Shown here piece by piece: positions 8,087-16,906 of a stretch of DNA of 64,000 nt. Both the position numbers and the translations under genes were made by a program. The stretch comes from [Clostridium] asparagiforme DSM 15981 (GTDB lineage: Bacteria > Bacillota > Clostridia > Lachnospirales > Lachnospiraceae): the NCBI GenBank assembly GCA_025149125.1, contig CP102272.1:6289280-6353279 (forward strand), in the 5' to 3' direction. A model generated the notes under the pieces. The model had not been told where the DNA came from. It made no database searches and saw only the letters and a program-made list of their open reading frames with translations. The stretch's first letter is position 1. The number at the start of each line of letters is the position of its first letter.

Positions 8087-9589
8087 TTACTCCCAGTTCC
8101 ACCTCCCATACCTCCTCGTCACCATCCCAATCTCCTCTATCACAGCCTCCGACACCTGTCCCGGAACCAACCTCCATCTCCAGTTCTCCCCCACCGTGGA
8201 AGGCGTGTTGATCCGGCAGTCATTTCCCAGCCCCAGATAATCCTGCAGCGGAATTATACACATCCTGGCCTGGCTTCGCATAACCAAGCTGATAAACGGC
8301 AGGTGCAGCTCCTCCACCGGCGTATAATGGTCGCAGAGATAATCCCTGGCCAATTTCTGCTCCTCCGGCTTAATCGATTCAAACCATCCGGCAATGGTCT
8401 CATTATCATGTGTTCCCGTATAAGCCACGCAATTTTCCGGATAATTGTGGGGCAGATAATCGCTGGCGCACCCGGAATCCCGGGAATCAAATGCGAACTC
8501 CAGCACCTTCATACCCGGATATCCCGTCTCCGCCACCAGGCGGCGCACCGAGTCCGTCACATACCCCAGATCCTCCGCGATAATCTCCTTTTCCCCCAGC
8601 GCTTCCTTCACCCTGCGGAACAAATCGATGCCCGGCCCCTGCTCCCAGTGTCCGCCCACCGCATTTTCCGCCCCGGCCGGGATGCTGAAATACTGGTCAA
8701 ATCCCCGGAAATGGTCGATGCGCACCACATCGTACAGCCGGTAGCAGTAAGACAGCCGTTTAATCCACCACTCATACCCCGTTTGCCGGTGGTAATCCCA
8801 TCGGTAAAGAGGATTTCCCCAGAGCTGCCCCGTCGCGGAAAATCCATCCGACGGACAGCCAGCCACGGCCTTGGGCACATTATTTTCATCCAGCTGGAAC
8901 AGCTCGGGACTTGCCCAGGCGTCCGCGCTGTCCAGGGCCACGTAAATGGGAATATCCCCCACAATGCGGATTCCCCTGCTGTTGGCGTACGCCTTCAGCC
9001 TGTTCCACTGGCTCATAAACAAATATTGCAGGTACTGATGAAACTCAATGTCAAAATACAACTCACGCCGGTAATAATCCAACGCGTTCTGCCACCGCAG
9101 CCGGATGTCCTCCGCCCACTGCGTCCAGGCCGTCTGATCAAACCGCGCCTTCACCGCCATGTACAGGGCGTAGTCGTCCAGCCACCAGGCATTTTCCGCC
9201 TTAAACCGCAAAAACTCCGGGTCATTTCCCGCTTTGCTGCGCTCATAGGCTTTGCGCAGCAACGGGAAACGGTTCTCATACAGCTTCTCATAATCCACCA
9301 GCCCGGCATCCGCTCCCAGATCCGCCGCCTCGCACTCCTCCCTAGCCAGAAGCCCCTCGTCCACCAATGCCTCCAGGCTGATATAGTATGGATTTCCCGC
9401 AAATGTGGAAAAGGACTGGTAGGGTGAATCCCCGTAACTGGTAGGCCCCAGAGGCAGAATCTGCCAGTAGGACTGTCCCGCCGCCTTTAGCTGGTCCACG
9501 AACTCGTAGGCCTCTTTTGAAAAACAGCCGATCCCGTACCGCGACGGCAGGCTGGCAACCGACAGCAAAATCCCGCTCTCTCGTCTCAT
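8087..9589 (-). CDS. malQ: 4-alpha-glucanotransferase (amylomaltase)
   Basis: A 500-residue cytoplasmic GH77 enzyme that transfers alpha-1,4-glucan chains between maltodextrins and releases glucose. The catalytic residues are visible: nucleophile Asp292 in VRIDHFRG, acid/base Glu339 in IIAEDLG and the transition-state Asp395 in GTHDNET. The N-terminal SLPSRYGIG and GDSPYQSFSTFAGNP blocks are family hallmarks. The start at 9589 follows GGGAG. It is one base downstream of the EEP-family stop and belongs to the operon headed by the PTS permease, which supports a maltose or maltodextrin pathway. Confidence 0.96.
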   Translation of the reverse strand: MRRESGILLSVASLPSRYGIGCFSKEAYEFVDQLKAAGQSYWQILPLGPTSYGDSPYQSFSTFAGNPYYISLEALVDEGLLAREECEAADLGADAGLVDYEKLYENRFPLLRKAYERSKAGNDPEFLRFKAENAWWLDDYALYMAVKARFDQTAWTQWAEDIRLRWQNALDYYRRELYFDIEFHQYLQYLFMSQWNRLKAYANSRGIRIVGDIPIYVALDSADAWASPELFQLDENNVPKAVAGCPSDGFSATGQLWGNPLYRWDYHRQTGYEWWIKRLSYCYRLYDVVRIDHFRGFDQYFSIPAGAENAVGGHWEQGPGIDLFRRVKEALGEKEIIAEDLGYVTDSVRRLVAETGYPGMKVLEFAFDSRDSGCASDYLPHNYPENCVAYTGTHDNETIAGWFESIKPEEQKLARDYLCDHYTPVEELHLPFISLVMRSQARMCIIPLQDYLGLGNDCRINTPSTVGENWRWRLVPGQVSEAVIEEIGMVTRRYGRWNWE

Positions 9590-9590
9590 A

Positions 9591-10544
9591 TCACAATCTC
9601 CCTCTGCCCGGACATTTTTCCGGCTCGCACTCAATCATCACACCGTAGTGGTCTGAAACCACCGGGCCGTTTATTCCATTACAAATCACCTGAGACCTCA
9701 GAACCGGTATCTCCCGGTTGACCCAGATATAGTCGATGCGCATTCCATTTTCATGCGCGCCCTCCGCGCCCGGCGCCGGACCGTCAGCGTTTTGCGGACT
9801 GTCCCTCCAGCCATCGATGACGCCGCCAACCGTGACCCCGTTGTCCTTCGCCGCGGCCAGTCCGTAAGTGTCCAGCCAGCCGGAACCGCTCACCAGCTGC
9901 CATCCCTCGCCCTGCATTCCGGCCGGTGAGTTAAAATCTCCCATCAAAAAGCACAAATCCCCGGACGCGTTTTTCAGATAGCCGGAAAGCCGCTCCCACT
10001 GACCGGCAAAAGGCTCATCCCCGTCCTTCCACCAGCCCATATGAAGGCTGAAAAAGCGGCAGCGTTTTCCATGAAAATCCAGAATCATTTCCAGAGCCTT
10101 ACGGGTTTTCCAATTTTTGTAATCCCGGCTTCCCGTCAAATAAATCCATCCCGTCTGCGCTACGGGAAGGCGCGAAAACAGCGCCGTCCCCTCGTCATAT
10201 CTGCCATAGCCGATCTTGGCCGGAACCCAGGTCCAGAAATAAGGCGCTCCGCCCTCCGCCAGCAGCCCGGCCAGCCGGTAAGCGTGATTGTCCGCCCGGA
10301 CAGGAATTACCGCGCCCCGCGCCCCGGCTTCAACCTTCGACTCATTTCCGCGCTCCCGGCACTCCACAAACCCCAGCGCCCCCAGCCGCTCCTGCCCCAC
10401 CGCCGGTTCTCCCATACTCTGGTTGACCTCCTGCAGCGCGACCACATCCGGCCGTTCCCGGAGTACCGCCTCCGCAAACAATTTCAGCTTATTCTCATAA
10501 TCCGGTTCCACCAGACTGTGTGTGTTCAACGTAATCAGCTTCAT
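9591..10544 (-). CDS. Endonuclease/exonuclease/phosphatase (EEP) family hydrolase
   Basis: A 317-residue protein with the EEP fold: the Asn in TLNTHS near the start, Glu39 in ALQEVNQ, GDFNSPAG in the middle and SDHYGVM near the C terminus, which together form the metal and phosphate site. No signal peptide is visible, so it acts in the cytoplasm. Family members cut nucleic acids, phosphoinositides, sphingolipids or phosphorylated small molecules. Its place between the PTS gene and malQ, nine bases after the former and one before the latter, means it is co-expressed with sugar uptake. A role on a sugar phosphate is possible but unsupported by any diagnostic residue. Confidence 0.8.
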   Translation of the reverse strand: MKLITLNTHSLVEPDYENKLKLFAEAVLRERPDVVALQEVNQSMGEPAVGQERLGALGFVECRERGNESKVEAGARGAVIPVRADNHAYRLAGLLAEGGAPYFWTWVPAKIGYGRYDEGTALFSRLPVAQTGWIYLTGSRDYKNWKTRKALEMILDFHGKRCRFFSLHMGWWKDGDEPFAGQWERLSGYLKNASGDLCFLMGDFNSPAGMQGEGWQLVSGSGWLDTYGLAAAKDNGVTVGGVIDGWRDSPQNADGPAPGAEGAHENGMRIDYIWVNREIPVLRSQVICNGINGPVVSDHYGVMIECEPEKCPGRGRL

Positions 10545-10553
10545 AGCAGCTCC

Positions 10554-12794
10554 TTACAATAGATCGTTGATATCGGATTTCAGCACGTCGGCCTTGGGAC
10601 CGTATACCGCCTGAATCCCCTCGTCCTTCTTAATCAGCCCCATGGCTCCCTCTGCCTTCCAGGCGGTAAGCTCCGCCACCTTGGACACATCCTTCACCGT
10701 AACCCGCAGCCGGGTCATACAGGCGTCCACAAAGGAGATATTCTCCCGGCCGCCCAAGAGGCCGATGATCCGCTCCGCCTGGCTGTCCTTCCCAACCGCG
10801 CTGCCATTCCCATTTCCCGCCGCCGGACTCTCATCCCCAGCGCCGTCATCCGTGTAATTGCCCAAACGCCCAGGCGTCGCAAAATGGAACTTTCCAATCA
10901 TAAAATACGCCACCGCGTATCCCACGGCAAAGAACACCGCCACACAGATCACAAAATTGATCAGATCGCCCGTAAGCCCCGCCTTCACAGACATGGGAAT
11001 TCTGGTCAGAAACTCCAGATTTCCAAAGGAATGCAGCCGCAGGTGAATCAGTCCCGCCATGGCAAACGCGCATCCCTGAAGCACCGCGTAGACCACATAC
11101 AGCGGCAGCGCGCAGAACATAAACATAAACTCCAGCGGCTCCGTAACGCCGGTCAAAAACACCGCCAGCACAGTGGAAACAAACATGGAACGGTACTTCT
11201 GGCGCTTGTCGGCGTCCACTCTCCGGTACATAGCCAGAGCGATTCCCAATAACAGGCCCGTAGCCCCGATCATCTGTCCCACCTTAAACCGCGCGGGCGT
11301 CACAGTAGTCAAAAGCTGCTGATAACCGGCCATATCCCCTGCGCCCTTCAAATTAATCAAATCCGTTGCCCATGCCAGCCACAGCGGGTCCTGACCAAAC
11401 ACCTGCGCCCCCGCGTTTGCCCCGGTAAGCATCGTATAAGTTCCGCCGAAGGACGTATAATTCATCGGAATAGTCAACATATGGTGCAGACCAAAAGGAA
11501 GCAGCATCCGCTCTAAAGTCCCGTAGATAAACGGAGCCAGCACTGGTGAGGTATCCGAGGAATTGGCAATCCACACGCCGAAGCTGTTGATCCCGGACTG
11601 CACCACCGGCCACACCACGGCCAGCACCACGGAAATGATCACGGACCACAGAATCACCACCATGGGCACAAAACGCTTGCCGTTAAAAAACGCCAGCGCG
11701 TCCGGCAGCCTGCGGTAATTATAATACTTATTATAAATGGTACCGCCCACAAATCCGGAAATAATTCCCACAAACACGCCCATATTCAGAGCCGGCGCTC
11801 CCAGCACCGAGGTGAAATACCCGTTCACCAGTATTTCCTTTCCAAACAGCGTGTGGGTCACCGCCGCCGGATCAGCCAGATCCGCGCTGCTGACCCCAAA
11901 GATCGCTCCCGTGACCACGTTGATCAGGATAAATGCAATCACAGCCGCAAACGCGCCGCCCGCCTTCTCCTTCGCCCAGGAGCCGCCGATGGCTACCGCG
12001 AATAAAATGTGCAGATTATTGATCACCGCCCAGCCAATGGTCTCCATTGTGCTTCCAACGGTCATGACCACGCCCATATCCGCCCCGGCCATCTGCACCA
12101 GCTTACCCACGCTGATCATCAGCCCGGCCGCTGGCATAACGGCGATTACCGTCATCAGCACCTTACCCAGTTTTTGTAAGAAATCGAAATTGATTATGGA
12201 TTTTTTCTTTTTCTTCTCTATCTGGTTCCCGGCCTTTCCGTCACGACCGTCTCCCGCTGCGCTTCCTCCACCGGCCGTCTCAGCTCCCGTCCCCACTCTC
12301 TCCTCACCGCCGCACTCATCCAGCACCGTAATAATGGTCGTCTCTCCAGCCTTCACCGCGCCCAACTCTGCATTCATGGCACGCCCTTCCATACCACCGC
12401 AAATCAGCACCGGCGTAATGGTCTCCACCTGTCTCTCCTTCAGCCCTTCCAGATCCGCCTCTGCGACCAGATCCCCAGCCTTCACCTGGTCCCCGACCTT
12501 CACATGGCATTTAAAAAACTCCCCTTTGAGCGCCACCGTCTCCAACCCGAAATGCACCAACACCTCAACGCCTTCCCGGCTGCGAAACCCATACGCGTGC
12601 AGCGTCTCCGCCACAGACACCACCTCGCCGTCCACCGGGCTTACAATCCGGCCGTCCTCCGGCGCCACGGCGACCCCGTCCCCGATAATCTTCTGGGAAA
12701 ACACCGGATCCGGCACCTGATCCACCGGCACTGCGTTTCCCGTCACCGGCGAGACAATGCGGATTCCCTCGCAGCCATCCATTCTCTGTTTCAT
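10554..12794 (-). CDS. PTS glucoside/maltose permease, IIA-IIC-IIB fusion
   Basis: A 746-residue sugar phosphotransferase permease that imports and phosphorylates its sugar. Residues about 1-150 are a glucose-type IIA domain with phospho-His81 (VLVHFGLETV). A charged linker with a run of lysines follows, then a hydrophobic IIC channel about 185-570, then a C-terminal IIB domain with phospho-Cys near 692 (DACMTRLRV). The order IIA-IIC-IIB is less common than IIC-IIB-IIA. The start at 12794 has AGGAGG six bases upstream. With malQ downstream and a LacI regulator opposite, maltose is the likely substrate, but another alpha-glucoside is possible. Confidence 0.9.
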   Translation of the reverse strand: MKQRMDGCEGIRIVSPVTGNAVPVDQVPDPVFSQKIIGDGVAVAPEDGRIVSPVDGEVVSVAETLHAYGFRSREGVEVLVHFGLETVALKGEFFKCHVKVGDQVKAGDLVAEADLEGLKERQVETITPVLICGGMEGRAMNAELGAVKAGETTIITVLDECGGEERVGTGAETAGGGSAAGDGRDGKAGNQIEKKKKKSIINFDFLQKLGKVLMTVIAVMPAAGLMISVGKLVQMAGADMGVVMTVGSTMETIGWAVINNLHILFAVAIGGSWAKEKAGGAFAAVIAFILINVVTGAIFGVSSADLADPAAVTHTLFGKEILVNGYFTSVLGAPALNMGVFVGIISGFVGGTIYNKYYNYRRLPDALAFFNGKRFVPMVVILWSVIISVVLAVVWPVVQSGINSFGVWIANSSDTSPVLAPFIYGTLERMLLPFGLHHMLTIPMNYTSFGGTYTMLTGANAGAQVFGQDPLWLAWATDLINLKGAGDMAGYQQLLTTVTPARFKVGQMIGATGLLLGIALAMYRRVDADKRQKYRSMFVSTVLAVFLTGVTEPLEFMFMFCALPLYVVYAVLQGCAFAMAGLIHLRLHSFGNLEFLTRIPMSVKAGLTGDLINFVICVAVFFAVGYAVAYFMIGKFHFATPGRLGNYTDDGAGDESPAAGNGNGSAVGKDSQAERIIGLLGGRENISFVDACMTRLRVTVKDVSKVAELTAWKAEGAMGLIKKDEGIQAVYGPKADVLKSDINDLL

Positions 12795-12828
12795 ATCCAT
12801 CCTCCTGAAATTCATTTGCGCAACTTTG

Positions 12829-12874
12829 TGCAACCGCTTGCATTAAATATAGAATAGCCGCCCAATAAATTCAA
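12829..12874 (-). promoter_or_regulatory. PTS operon promoter with LacI-type operator at the start site
   Basis: On the minus strand TTGAAT (12869-12874) and TATATT (12846-12851) are 17 bp apart. Directly after the -10 box lies TGCAAGCGGTTGCA (12829-12842 as read on minus), which matches the GCAANCGNTTGC operator pattern of MalR/LacI proteins. A repressor bound there would block the start of transcription. A second palindrome, TTGCGCAA, follows just downstream. Confidence 0.8.
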
Positions 12875-12989
12875 CTATTTTTTCCAACATTTTCGCTTTT
12901 CTACCTTTTATCCAAAAACACCGCTCTCTTTTTGTGCATTTTTATAACGCAAACCAACGCTACAACTTATGCAAACAATGCAAATCCAT

Positions 12990-13018
12990 TTGACAAATTT
13001 TGCATAACCCGATAAAAT
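12990..13018 (+). promoter_or_regulatory. Promoter of the LacI-family regulator
   Basis: A perfect TTGACA (12990-12995) is 17 bp from TAAAAT (13013-13018). TGCAAA-type half sites at 12970-12985 lie just upstream and could bring the gene under its own control. Confidence 0.8.
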
Positions 13019-13053
13019 AGAACTAAATCAAAAGTCCAATCAGGAGGCCGCCT

Positions 13054-14091
13054 ATGCCCGTAACCATAAAAGATGTCGCCGCCCTTGCCGGCGTATCCCC
13101 CTCAACCGTATCCCGCACCTGCAAGGATCACCCGTCCATCAGCCGCCAGACCAAGGAAAAAGTACGCCTGGCCATGGAGCAGCTGGGATACGAGCCGAAT
13201 TTCCAGGCCAGCAGCCTGGCCACCCAGAACTCCCGCACCATCGGCATCATTCTCCCCCCGTCCCAGAAGGAAGCCTACGAGAACTCCTTCTATCTGGAAG
13301 TAATCCGTGGAATCAGCCAGCACTGCAACCAAAAGCAGTACATCAACACCGTGATTACCGGACAGAACGAGGAGGAAATCCTGGATGCCGTCAAGATTAT
13401 GGCCAAAAAAGGCCAGGCCGAGGGCCACATCGTGCTCTACTCAAAAGAACAGGACCCGGTAATCGATTATCTCTATGACGAGGGCCTTTTATACGTGCTC
13501 ATCGGAAAAGCCTACCGGAACGTCAACCAGACCATCTATGTGGACAACGACAACGTACTGGCTGGCAGGGAAGCCGCGGACTACCTGTTTGGGCTGGGCC
13601 ACCGCCGGATCGCCTACCTGTCCGGAGACCACTCCCTGCTCTTCAACAACGACCGGAAGTCCGGCTACCTACTGTCACTGGCGGAGCACCAGGTCCCCTT
13701 CCGCCCCGATCTGTGCATTGAGGCGCCCGAAGTACCCGAGGAACGAAACCTGGCCCTGGAAACCCTTCTGACCGCCAAAGACCGCCCCACCGCGGTTCTG
13801 GTCAGCGACGACATTCTGGCCATGGCCCTGGAAAAGACCTGTGCCGAACTGGGAATCTCCATCCCGGGAGACCTATCCATCATCTCCTTCAACAACTCCC
13901 TCTTCGCCCGCCTGACCTACCCGCCCCTTACAAGCGTGGACATCAACTCCTTCCAGCTGGGCATCGAGGCGGCCGCCCAGATGATCAGCCATATCGAGAC
14001 CCCGGATCTGATGGCCACCAAAACCATCGTCCCCCACCACATCGTGGCGCGGGAGAGCTGCAAAGCCGTAATCGGAGAAACATGCGTATGA
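13054..14091 (+). CDS. LacI-family regulator, probable maltose-operon repressor
   Basis: A 345-residue LacI/GalR regulator. The helix-turn-helix and hinge helix are at residues 1-60 (TIKDVAALAGVSPSTVSR, then SSLATQNSRTIG), followed by a periplasmic-binding-like sugar domain. It is divergent from the PTS-EEP-malQ operon, and the palindrome GCAAGCGGTTGC at the PTS start fits this family, so it is probably a MalR-type repressor. AGGAGG precedes the ATG. The gene overlaps the next one by ten bases. The inducer is inferred from context only. Confidence 0.92.
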   Translation: MPVTIKDVAALAGVSPSTVSRTCKDHPSISRQTKEKVRLAMEQLGYEPNFQASSLATQNSRTIGIILPPSQKEAYENSFYLEVIRGISQHCNQKQYINTVITGQNEEEILDAVKIMAKKGQAEGHIVLYSKEQDPVIDYLYDEGLLYVLIGKAYRNVNQTIYVDNDNVLAGREAADYLFGLGHRRIAYLSGDHSLLFNNDRKSGYLLSLAEHQVPFRPDLCIEAPEVPEERNLALETLLTAKDRPTAVLVSDDILAMALEKTCAELGISIPGDLSIISFNNSLFARLTYPPLTSVDINSFQLGIEAAAQMISHIETPDLMATKTIVPHHIVARESCKAVIGETCV

Positions 14092-14549
14092 AAATAGAAC
14101 GGTATGAAAAAGGATCCTTCGCCGTAATCGGAAAAGAAGGATCCACCACAGACGGAACTGGATTTATTCAGCGGTTATGGGAGGATGCCAATTCCCATTT
14201 CGAAGAAATTCAACACCTGGCCAAGAAGGGCAGAGACGGAACGATCGCCGGCATATGGGGCGCAATGTCTGATTTTTCCCGTACGTTCAATCCCTGGGAG
14301 GATTTCAGCCGGGGACTTTATCTCGCGGGAGTCGAATGCGAACTTGACGCCGAAGCCCCCGACGGATGGACAAAATGGATCGTTCCCGGCTACGAATATA
14401 TATCCGCGGCGTGTGAGACCGAACACACCTTTTCCGATACGATTCAATATTTACACGAACACAATCTGACGCTGGCAGGCGCTGTCCAGGACTTCACCTG
14501 CCCGCAGACCGGAATCAATTATATGCTCTTTCCCATCCGGAAGCTGTAG
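14082..14549 (+). CDS. GyrI-like/AraC effector-binding domain protein
   Basis: This 155-residue stand-alone protein resembles the GyrI-like small-molecule-binding domain (SRPBCC-like; SbmC/AraC effector-binding). Supporting features are the N-terminal strand with FAVIGKEG and the C-terminal half with WTKWIVPGYEYISA and a final YMLFPIRKL. It has no DNA-binding domain. The ATG overlaps the end of the LacI-family gene by ten bases, so the two are translationally linked, and it may sense a ligand linked to sugar uptake. That role is a guess. Confidence 0.72.
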   Translation: MRMKIERYEKGSFAVIGKEGSTTDGTGFIQRLWEDANSHFEEIQHLAKKGRDGTIAGIWGAMSDFSRTFNPWEDFSRGLYLAGVECELDAEAPDGWTKWIVPGYEYISAACETEHTFSDTIQYLHEHNLTLAGAVQDFTCPQTGINYMLFPIRKL

Positions 14550-14574
14550 ACTCACGCTCTGCGGCTTCCGTTTT
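14539..14574 (+). terminator. Rho-independent terminator after the GyrI-like gene
   Basis: A 12-bp stem including wobble pairs joins 14539-14550 and 14558-14569 and is followed by GTTTT. It overlaps the last codons and the stop of the gene. Confidence 0.7.
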
Positions 14575-14606
14575 AATTCCCCCTTTTCGGCGGATGCCTC
14601 CGCCCA

Positions 14607-16040
14607 TTATTTTCTCTTCAGCGGCAGCCACAAAACAAACACCGCCCCATGCCCCGGAGCCGTCCGGTTGTACGCTTCCACCCTTCCCCCCTGATATTCC
14701 ATCGCCGTGCGCGCGATGGACAGCCCGATGCCGAAATTGCCTCCCTGCCCTTTATAAAACCGCTCAAAAACATGGGGTAAATCTTGCTCCGGGAAACCGG
14801 GCCCGTCGTCCCCGATTGTGACCGCGGCCCAACCGTCCCGCACCTCAGCCTTCACCTCCACCAGGCCAGCCGCATAGCGCACACAGTTGGAGATCACGTT
14901 GCGGAACGCCCGTTCCAGCAGCTCCCGGTCGGCCAACGCCATTACCGGTTCCAATCCCTCCTGCATCTGAAACTGAATCTGCTCCGCAACCTCCATCCCC
15001 TTCAGGGAAGTCAGCTCATCCCGGATAAACCCGGCCAGGTCCATTTCCCGGCAATCTAACTCCACCCTTCCCCCGTCCAGCTTTGACATCGTAAGAATTC
15101 CGTCCACCAGCTCCTTCATCCGCATGGCCTCCTCCAGAATAATCCCTGCGGCCTCCTGATGATCCGGGAATACACCGCACTGTATCCCCTGGGCGTAACC
15201 GCAAATGGACATAAGCGGCGTGCGCAGCTCATGGGACGCGTTCTGGAAAAATGCCGTCTGCTGCCGGTTTAGCTGTTCCAGCTCCCCGGCCATCCGGTTA
15301 AAATCCCTTCTCAGCTCCTCAATCTCCCGGATGGAACACGGCCGTTCCATCCGTGTAAACCGCCCCTTTCCAATACTCCGCGTGTGGCAGCACAACGCCT
15401 GAAGCGGCTTTGCGATGCTCCCGGCGACCACCCAGGCCGCGGCCAGCGCCAAAAGGACCAGCGCGCCGGCGATCAGCAGCAAAAGCGCGCCGGTGTAAGA
15501 GAGCAGCGCCTTCGTATCCGGAACCGCCACATAACAGAACAGATACTTCCCCCGGATATTGGTATGGCTCTCCGTCTCATACAGGCTGATCAGATAACGC
15601 CCATCCCCTACTCTGGCTTCCTGTATGTCCTCCCAACCCTCCTTCCCCTGTTCACGGCTCAGGATCATTTCCCGGCAGACCTCATAGATGGCCTGGGTAT
15701 CCGGCTGGTAGTCCCCTGTCTTGGGGTAAGTCAGCTTCAACCGCGAATTGACGGCCAGAAGCTGGGCCCTGGGCCTATCCTTGCGGATAAACGCCCTGAT
15801 CTGGCTCAAAAATTCCTTGGACAGCTCCTTCTCCTCATCCATTGACAGCTCCTCATCCCCGCTGTAAAGCCGGTCCCCCATACTCCGTATCTGGCCCATC
15901 ATCGCCTCCAGACTCTGTCTGGAAAGCCGGTTCATATACCAGTCCGAAGCGGACGAAAAAATCCCCCAGGACAGCAGGGGAAACAATAAAATCAGAAACA
16001 GCATTGGAATGAAAATGCGCATGCGTATGCGGGAAATCAT
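14607..16040 (-). CDS. Sensor histidine kinase of a two-component system
   Basis: A 477-residue membrane kinase. Transmembrane segments at about 9-27 and 181-205 flank an extracellular sensor domain of roughly 150 residues. A HAMP domain (206-258), the dimerisation/phosphoacceptor helix with His270 in ASHELRTPL, and an HATPase domain with N box (NVISNCVRYA), GDDGPGFP and GIGLSIA follow. Its ATG overlaps the response regulator stop as ATGA, so the pair is coupled. The signal is unknown; the extracellular part is variable in this class. A small secreted coiled-coil protein is encoded divergently from the regulator and could be a target or ligand. Confidence 0.93.
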   Translation of the reverse strand: MISRIRMRIFIPMLFLILLFPLLSWGIFSSASDWYMNRLSRQSLEAMMGQIRSMGDRLYSGDEELSMDEEKELSKEFLSQIRAFIRKDRPRAQLLAVNSRLKLTYPKTGDYQPDTQAIYEVCREMILSREQGKEGWEDIQEARVGDGRYLISLYETESHTNIRGKYLFCYVAVPDTKALLSYTGALLLLIAGALVLLALAAAWVVAGSIAKPLQALCCHTRSIGKGRFTRMERPCSIREIEELRRDFNRMAGELEQLNRQQTAFFQNASHELRTPLMSICGYAQGIQCGVFPDHQEAAGIILEEAMRMKELVDGILTMSKLDGGRVELDCREMDLAGFIRDELTSLKGMEVAEQIQFQMQEGLEPVMALADRELLERAFRNVISNCVRYAAGLVEVKAEVRDGWAAVTIGDDGPGFPEQDLPHVFERFYKGQGGNFGIGLSIARTAMEYQGGRVEAYNRTAPGHGAVFVLWLPLKRK

Positions 16041-16738
16041 GTTTCACCCTCCTTCCCGCCCTCCAGGCGGAACCCGAACCCCCAAACCGTCTTAACCGAT
16101 GCGCTGCAGCCCGCCTCCTTCAGCTTTCGGCGCAGCCGTTTCACCAGATCGTCCGCCACCCGCGTGTCCAGCTCATAATCCGGCAGCTTCCAGATCTCCC
16201 GCATCAGCTCCTGCTTGGACACAGCCTGACCGGCGCGCTCCAACAGATAGGAAAGAAAATCGAACTCCGTTGGCGTGACCGAAAACGCTTCCCCGCCCAC
16301 CGTAATGGTCCGCGCCCCCTGCTCCAGCAGAAGATTCCCGCATTTAAACGCCGCGGGAGCCTCCGTCTGGCTGTACTCCGCCCGCCTGAACAGGGCCTTG
16401 ACCCTGGCCACCAGCTCCAGCGGCAAAAACGGCTTCACCATATAATCGTCGCTTCCCAGGGTAATTCCCGTCACCCGGTCCAGCGGACTGTCCTTGGCGG
16501 ATACAATCATGATCGGCACCCGGCTCTCCCCGCGGATTCTGGCGCACAGGCTCAGGCCGTCCGTGCCCGGCATCATGATATCCAGTATGATCAGATCAGG
16601 ACAGCGCTCACTAAACGCCTGAAACAGGCTGTCCCCATCCGCAAACGTCCTCACCTCATACCCCTCGTTGGCCAGAAACGTCTGGATCAGGTTGCGTATA
16701 TGCAGTTCATCGTCCGCCACGTAAATGGATTTCGCCAT
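16037..16738 (-). CDS. OmpR-family response regulator
   Basis: A 233-residue response regulator. The receiver domain (1-115) has the acidic pair Asp9/Asp10, phosphoacceptor Asp53 in LILDIMMPG, the switch residue Ser80 and Lys102. A winged-helix DNA-binding domain of the OmpR/PhoB class occupies about 130-232, with the EFDFLSYLLE and RVADDLVKRLRRKL helices. The start at 16738 follows GGAGGG. It is the first gene of the regulator-kinase pair and faces the secreted coiled-coil gene. Confidence 0.95.
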   Translation of the reverse strand: MAKSIYVADDELHIRNLIQTFLANEGYEVRTFADGDSLFQAFSERCPDLIILDIMMPGTDGLSLCARIRGESRVPIMIVSAKDSPLDRVTGITLGSDDYMVKPFLPLELVARVKALFRRAEYSQTEAPAAFKCGNLLLEQGARTITVGGEAFSVTPTEFDFLSYLLERAGQAVSKQELMREIWKLPDYELDTRVADDLVKRLRRKLKEAGCSASVKTVWGFGFRLEGGKEGET

Positions 16739-16821
16739 ATTTCCCTCCACAAATTCGTATTTATGGCTATCTTACCATCCAGTCAGGAATTCGTAAACCG
16801 CTGCCACAATTTTGCCACAGC

Positions 16822-16850
16822 TTGAAACTGTTATAGCCGCCATGTACTAT
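16822..16850 (+). promoter_or_regulatory. Promoter of the secreted coiled-coil gene
   Basis: TTGAAA (16822-16827) and TACTAT (16845-16850) are 17 bp apart. The site lies in the 168-bp divergent interval next to the response regulator gene, so control by that regulator is possible. Confidence 0.55.
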
Positions 16851-16906
16851 GCTATTATATCATTGTAGAACAGATACCATTCTAAATTGCCCAGGAGGAA
16901 TCACAG

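Noticed and set aside
7955..9427. Long plus-strand frame opposite malQ
   Set aside because: It lies wholly antisense to malQ, has no ribosome-binding site and reads as a Pro/His/Arg-rich shadow protein.
14583..14606. Hairpin GGCGGA-TGCC-TCCGCC as a terminator of the histidine kinase gene
   Set aside because: On the minus strand the stem is followed by GAAAAGG, not by a T-run.
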